Shown here: piece by piece, positions 6,554 to 9,944 of the stretch
Position numbering within the stretch: the stretch's first letter is position 1
Layout: each line of letters opens with the position of its first letter
DNA from: GCA-2733415 sp964635575
GTDB taxonomy: Bacteria; Bacteroidota; Bacteroidia; Flavobacteriales; Flavobacteriaceae
Length of the DNA: 9,944 nt
Direction: 5' to 3'
Assembly: GCA_964635575.1 (NCBI GenBank)
Contig: CAZWNY010000063.1
Span: 1 to 9,944 of the forward strand
Program-made: the position numbers and the translations under genes
The notes under the pieces: model-generated
The model's input: only the letters and a program-made list of their open reading frames with translations
Told to the model about the DNA's origin: nothing
The model's database searches: none

Positions 6554-6814
6554 ATGGCTCATAAAAAAGGAGTTGGTAGTTCGAAAAATGGTAGAGAATC
6601 AGAATCAAAACGTTTAGGCGTTAAGATTTTTGGAGGACAAGCTGCTATTGCCGGAAATATCATAATCAGACAAAGAGGAACTACACATAATCCAGGTGAA
6701 AATGTGTATATGGGAAAAGATCATACTTTACACGCTAGAGTCGATGGTCTTGTAAAATTCACAAAGAAAAGAGATAATAAATCTTATGTTTCTATAGTTC
6801 CATTTGAAGCTTAG
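6554..6814 (+). CDS. rpmA: 50S ribosomal protein L27 (bL27)
   Basis: L27 is a 50S protein whose N-terminal arm reaches toward the peptidyl-transferase centre. The 86-residue product is full length and highly conserved: MAHKKGVGSSKNGRES (1-16), then GVKIFGGQAAIAGNIIIRQRG (22-42, including the GxxxxxGxIIxRQRG core) and the HNPGENVYMGKDHTLHA segment. It begins directly MAHKKG, without the cleavable N-terminal extension found in Firmicutes. The ATG at 6554 follows A-rich DNA (TATAAGAG), with at most a vestigial Shine-Dalgarno. It is cotranscribed with rplU, as in most bacteria, and is followed within 20 nt by a strong terminator. Confidence 0.98.
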   Translation: MAHKKGVGSSKNGRESESKRLGVKIFGGQAAIAGNIIIRQRGTTHNPGENVYMGKDHTLHARVDGLVKFTKKRDNKSYVSIVPFEA

Positions 6815-6833
6815 CAATTAAGTTTTCAATAAT

Positions 6834-6869
6834 AAAAAAACCTCTTCATTAACTTGAAGAGGTTTTTTT
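6834..6869 (+). terminator. Intrinsic terminator after rpmA
   Basis: The arms 6834-6848 (seven A then CCTCTTCA) and 6855-6869 (TGAAGAGG then seven T) form a perfect 15-bp inverted repeat around a 6-nt loop (TTAACT). On the plus strand the GC-containing stem is followed by a T-run. The left-hand A-run makes it potentially bidirectional. It ends the rplU-rpmA transcript and isolates the next gene. Confidence 0.92.
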
Positions 6870-6904
6870 ATGTTGTTTTAAACACCTACGGTAGGGTATT
6901 TTTG

Positions 6905-6912
6905 TATATTTG
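6905..6912 (+). promoter_or_regulatory. Predicted promoter of the large secreted-protein gene, -7 element
   Basis: TATATTTG is an exact TAnnTTTG match, 51 nt before the ATG at 6964, giving a leader of about 45 nt. No well-spaced -33 TTG is seen; the nearest (6873-6875) is 29 nt upstream. A small near-palindrome (CCTAC-G-GTAGG, 6885-6895) occupies the position just upstream and could be a regulator site. Confidence 0.6.
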
Positions 6913-6963
6913 CGTTATACAAAAGGTGAGCGTAAATTTTAACTCTGAAAAACAAAAATAATA

Positions 6964-9944
6964 ATGAAAAATCTTTTAATTTTAGGGATGTTTTTAATCA
7001 GTAATTTTTTGTTTTCTCAAGGAGAAGCAAATAACTGGTATTTTGGAAGAAACGCAGGTATTAGCTTTTCAAGTGGAACTCCTGTTGCTATTTCTGGAGG
7101 TCAATTAAATACGTTAGAAGGATGCACCAGTATTTCTAGCCCAACTGGTAATTTATTATTTTACACTGACGGCAGTATTGTTTGGGATAAAAACCATAAT
7201 ATAATGCCAAATGGAACAGGGTTAAACGGAGACGAATCAAGCACATCATCAGCATTAATTGTCCCAAAACCTAACGACCCTAATATTTATTATATTTTTA
7301 CTGTCGATGAACCTCACCATAATGATACAGCAGCGCAGATAAATGGATTAAATTATTCGGCAGTAGATATTACATTAAATGGCGGTGACGGTGATGTTAT
7401 TGTTGCTGAAAAAAATATAGCATTAATAACTTATAATACTTCGGATACCGTAGAATCTAAATATAAGTGTTCTGAAAAAATAACCGCTGTTAAAAGTGCC
7501 GATTGCTTATCTTTTTGGGTAGTTACTCATTTTGTAGATAAATATTACAGTTTTAATGTAAGTAATTCAGGAGTTAATACCGCTCCTATTGTTAGCAATA
7601 CACCAACAACAGTGCCTCTTAATGGGTACCGAAGAAACGCAATAGGATATTTAAAGGCATCACCTAATGGTGATAAATTAATTGTTGCCCATAATGGATT
7701 CGGAACAGTTACGGGCGGTAATTCTCCAGGAGGAGTATTTTTATATGATTTTAATGCAAATACAGGTGTTGTTAGTGGAGAGTTAGAATTATACTCGCAA
7801 GCTAACGGAAATAACCCATATGGAGTAGAGTTTTCGACTAGTGGAAATAGGGCATATGCTACTATTAGAAATACTGCTAATGGTAGCTCTGAATTAATTC
7901 AATATGATTTAACTGCAGTAAATATTCCTGCATCACAAGCTAGTATTAATGTAAGTTTTACTTTTGCTGCTGGCGCATTACAACTAGGTCCTGATGGTAA
8001 AATATATAGAGCATTATTAGATTTTAGCACTAATAATGGACCTTCTCTAGGGGCTATTAATAATCCTGAATTATTAGGTATTGCTGTAAATTATATAGAA
8101 AATGCAGTAGTTTTAGATATGCCAAGTACAGGGGTTATTGAAAAATCAACATTAGGGTTACCTCCTTTTATTCAATCTCTTTTTGTTCAACCTATAGATA
8201 TTATTCAAAATGGAATAAACACTACTAGTCTAGATTTATGTGATGGAGATAGTTACACATTAGTTGCTGACAATATTACAGGTGGCACTTATACTTGGAC
8301 ACTTAATGGATCTCCTTTAACCAATACGCCACCACTTAATGAATTTGATGCAACAAATGCAGGTATTTACCTTGTTGAAATTAACCCTAACAACGGAGGC
8401 TGCCCATATAACGGACAAGCAGAAGTAACTTTAGTTCCGCTTCCAAGTATTAACCCAATTACTCCTTTAGAATCTTGTTTTGACCCAACAGACGGATTAA
8501 GTACTTTTACTTTATCCGATGCTGACCTAGAAGCAATAAACGGACAAGCAAATGTTATTGTGTCTTATCATGATAATTTAGCAGATGCTGAAAGTGGAAC
8601 TAGCCCACTTCCTGTTAGCTACGATTTGGCAGGAGGAACTATTTTTGTTCATTTATTAAATACCATTACAAATTGTATAAACACAACTACTTTAAATTTA
8701 CTAGTAAACCCACTACCTATTTTAACTTCAACAGTATTTTTAGAGCAATGTGATGATGATACCGATGGTATTACCGATTTTAATTTAACTGAAACAAACG
8801 AATTATTATCTATAAATTACACTAGTGAAACCTTTATTTTTTATAATAGTTTAGCGGATGCTTTAGCCAATAATACTCCAATATTAAATCCTATAAACTT
8901 TACAACAGGAGCAACAACCGTATTTGCAAGTGTAACTAATGACAATGGTTGTATAAGTTATGGTGAAATTAATTTAATAGTAGGTTTGTCTCAAATACCA
9001 AATACATTTCAACTAACACATCAAGTATGTGATGACGATTTTGATGGAATTACAACTTTCGACTTTAGTTCTACAACCACGCAAGTAATTGCATTATTCC
9101 CTTTAGGAGCAAACATCTCGGTAAGTTATTATGAAACACAAGCAGATGCATTAGCAGAAATAAATGAAATTTTAGACATCAGTAATTACAACAATACCAC
9201 ACCACACGTACAAACCATTTGGATTCGTGTAGATAGTGACGATGTAAACGCTTGTTTAGGTTTAGGAGAACACATAACCCTAACCGTAAACCCATTACCT
9301 GCAATAAACAGTATACCAGCGGAACTAATAGGATGTGGTGATCTTTTAACCGTCGATTTCGATTTAGATAGCATCACTTCAGACGCATTAGGAGGCGTAA
9401 CCAATGTTGTAATTACGTATCACGGAAGTCAATCAGACGCAGATAATGCAATAGGTCCATTAACAAGTCCACACAATGCAATTACTAATACTACAATATA
9501 TATTAGAGCAGAAAACACTATAACAGGATGTTTTCAAACACTAATGGGTTTCGAATTAATTGCACACCCAAATCCAACAATTATCGCAGCACCTAATCCT
9601 CTTATTTTATGCGATAATGATGGTGTTTCTAACGGATTTACAATTTTGAATTTAACCGATAGCGAATATGAAATAAGAGGACCAAGTACCACAGGTTTTT
9701 CGGTTAGCTATTTTACAGTACACACTGATGCCTTTTTAGGAACAGGAGCCAGCTTAATTGCTGACCCAATCAACTTTACCAACACCATAAACCCACAAAT
9801 TATTTATGTTCGTGTAGAAAGTAATACTACAGGATGTTTCAGTATTGCAGAATTAGAAGTAGAAGTACTAAGTTCCCCACAAACCCAAACCTTAACTCCA
9901 TTATTTGAATGTGATCCAGACAATGATGATTTTGTAACCACTTT
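6964..9944 (+). CDS. Giant secreted multi-module protein, likely T9SS cargo (5' part; runs off window)
   Basis: The frame is open from ATG 6964 to the window end (993 codons, no stop). Residues 1-19 form a signal peptide (MKNLLILGMFLISNFLFSQ). Residues about 20-410 resemble the beta-propeller-like N-terminal domain of many Bacteroidota surface proteins: NWYFGRNAGISF (24-35), GNLLFYTDGSIVWD, SALIVPKPNDPNIYYIFTVD, and the terminal GLPPFIQSLF (398-407). An Ig/PKD-like module follows (about 424-494, C426/C480), then modules of about 90-100 residues. These start with a Cys-Asp-rich segment such as CDDDTDGITDF or CDDDFDGITTF, contain an ADA segment, end with a second Cys (often TGCF) and are joined by NPLP-like linkers. 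A C-terminal type B sorting (gliding-motility-associated) domain is expected outside the window but not seen. Probable role: adhesin or surface/matrix protein; ligand unknown. The A-rich leader has no Shine-Dalgarno site. The gene has its own promoter. Confidence 0.88.
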   Translation, partial: MKNLLILGMFLISNFLFSQGEANNWYFGRNAGISFSSGTPVAISGGQLNTLEGCTSISSPTGNLLFYTDGSIVWDKNHNIMPNGTGLNGDESSTSSALIVPKPNDPNIYYIFTVDEPHHNDTAAQINGLNYSAVDITLNGGDGDVIVAEKNIALITYNTSDTVESKYKCSEKITAVKSADCLSFWVVTHFVDKYYSFNVSNSGVNTAPIVSNTPTTVPLNGYRRNAIGYLKASPNGDKLIVAHNGFGTVTGGNSPGGVFLYDFNANTGVVSGELELYSQANGNNPYGVEFSTSGNRAYATIRNTANGSSELIQYDLTAVNIPASQASINVSFTFAAGALQLGPDGKIYRALLDFSTNNGPSLGAINNPELLGIAVNYIENAVVLDMPSTGVIEKSTLGLPPFIQSLFVQPIDIIQNGINTTSLDLCDGDSYTLVADNITGGTYTWTLNGSPLTNTPPLNEFDATNAGIYLVEINPNNGGCPYNGQAEVTLVPLPSINPITPLESCFDPTDGLSTFTLSDADLEAINGQANVIVSYHDNLADAESGTSPLPVSYDLAGGTIFVHLLNTITNCINTTTLNLLVNPLPILTSTVFLEQCDDDTDGITDFNLTETNELLSINYTSETFIFYNSLADALANNTPILNPINFTTGATTVFASVTNDNGCISYGEINLIVGLSQIPNTFQLTHQVCDDDFDGITTFDFSSTTTQVIALFPLGANISVSYYETQADALAEINEILDISNYNNTTPHVQTIWIRVDSDDVNACLGLGEHITLTVNPLPAINSIPAELIGCGDLLTVDFDLDSITSDALGGVTNVVITYHGSQSDADNAIGPLTSPHNAITNTTIYIRAENTITGCFQTLMGFELIAHPNPTIIAAPNPLILCDNDGVSNGFTILNLTDSEYEIRGPSTTGFSVSYFTVHTDAFLGTGASLIADPINFTNTINPQIIYVRVESNTTGCFSIAELEVEVLSSPQTQTLTPLFECDPDNDDFVTT
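8446..9944 (+). repeat. Array of two-cysteine ~90-100-residue protein modules
   Basis: At protein level, five complete modules and the start of a sixth lie in tandem within the large gene: residues 495-585, 586-679, 680-779, 780-871, 872-973 and 974 onward. The first Cys is at 505, 596, 689, 791, 883 and 983, so spacing is 91-102 residues. The second Cys is at 571, 663, 764, 856 and 958, which is 65-75 residues after the first. Shared features are the acidic stretch after the first Cys, a V-[ST]-Y/F-Y segment then [AS]DA, and IYVR before the second Cys. DNA identity between modules is low, so the duplication is old. Confidence 0.75.

Noticed and set aside
9186..9404. Minus-strand open frame inside the large secreted-protein gene
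   Set aside because: It is antisense to a clear continuous coding frame with conserved modules; no supporting signals.

Overview
The window is AT-rich (roughly 30% G+C by eye) and looks like chromosome of a member of the Bacteroidota, most likely Flavobacteriaceae. Four things point there. Three promoters show the Bacteroidota -7 element TAnnTTTG (as TATATTTG). The genes lack clear Shine-Dalgarno sites and have A/T-rich leaders. Ribosomal protein L21 carries a helix-hairpin-helix tail. The last gene encodes a giant secreted multi-module protein of the kind exported by the type IX secretion system (T9SS).

Layout. Positions 32-4662, minus strand: rimP-nusA-infB, a conserved transcription/translation operon, read right to left. 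Its leader contains a perfect GC-rich hairpin followed by a U-run, 20 nt before the rimP start codon. A 121-nt gap holding three short perfect inverted repeats separates nusA from infB. Positions 4833-5684, plus strand: a tandem-domain universal stress protein, divergent from rimP. Positions 5846-6814, plus strand: rplU-rpmA (L21 and L27), with a well-formed promoter whose -33 region is flanked by a perfect 10-bp inverted repeat, and a strong intrinsic terminator after rpmA. Positions 6964 to the end: an uninterrupted reading frame of at least 993 codons that runs off the window. It has a signal peptide, a beta-propeller-like N-terminal domain, one Ig/PKD-like module and then about 90-100-residue two-cysteine modules.

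How they fit together. The first six genes are core functions: 30S maturation (RimP), elongation/termination/antitermination (NusA), initiation (IF2), two 50S proteins and a stress protein. The last gene is a separate surface/secretion unit set off by the terminator and its own promoter. I see no mobile element, CRISPR array, tRNA or rRNA. No novel multi-gene system is evident. The most interesting points are regulatory (rimP leader hairpin, rplU operator-like repeat, shared leader motif) and architectural (L21 tail, IF2 linker motifs, repeat modules of the giant protein).
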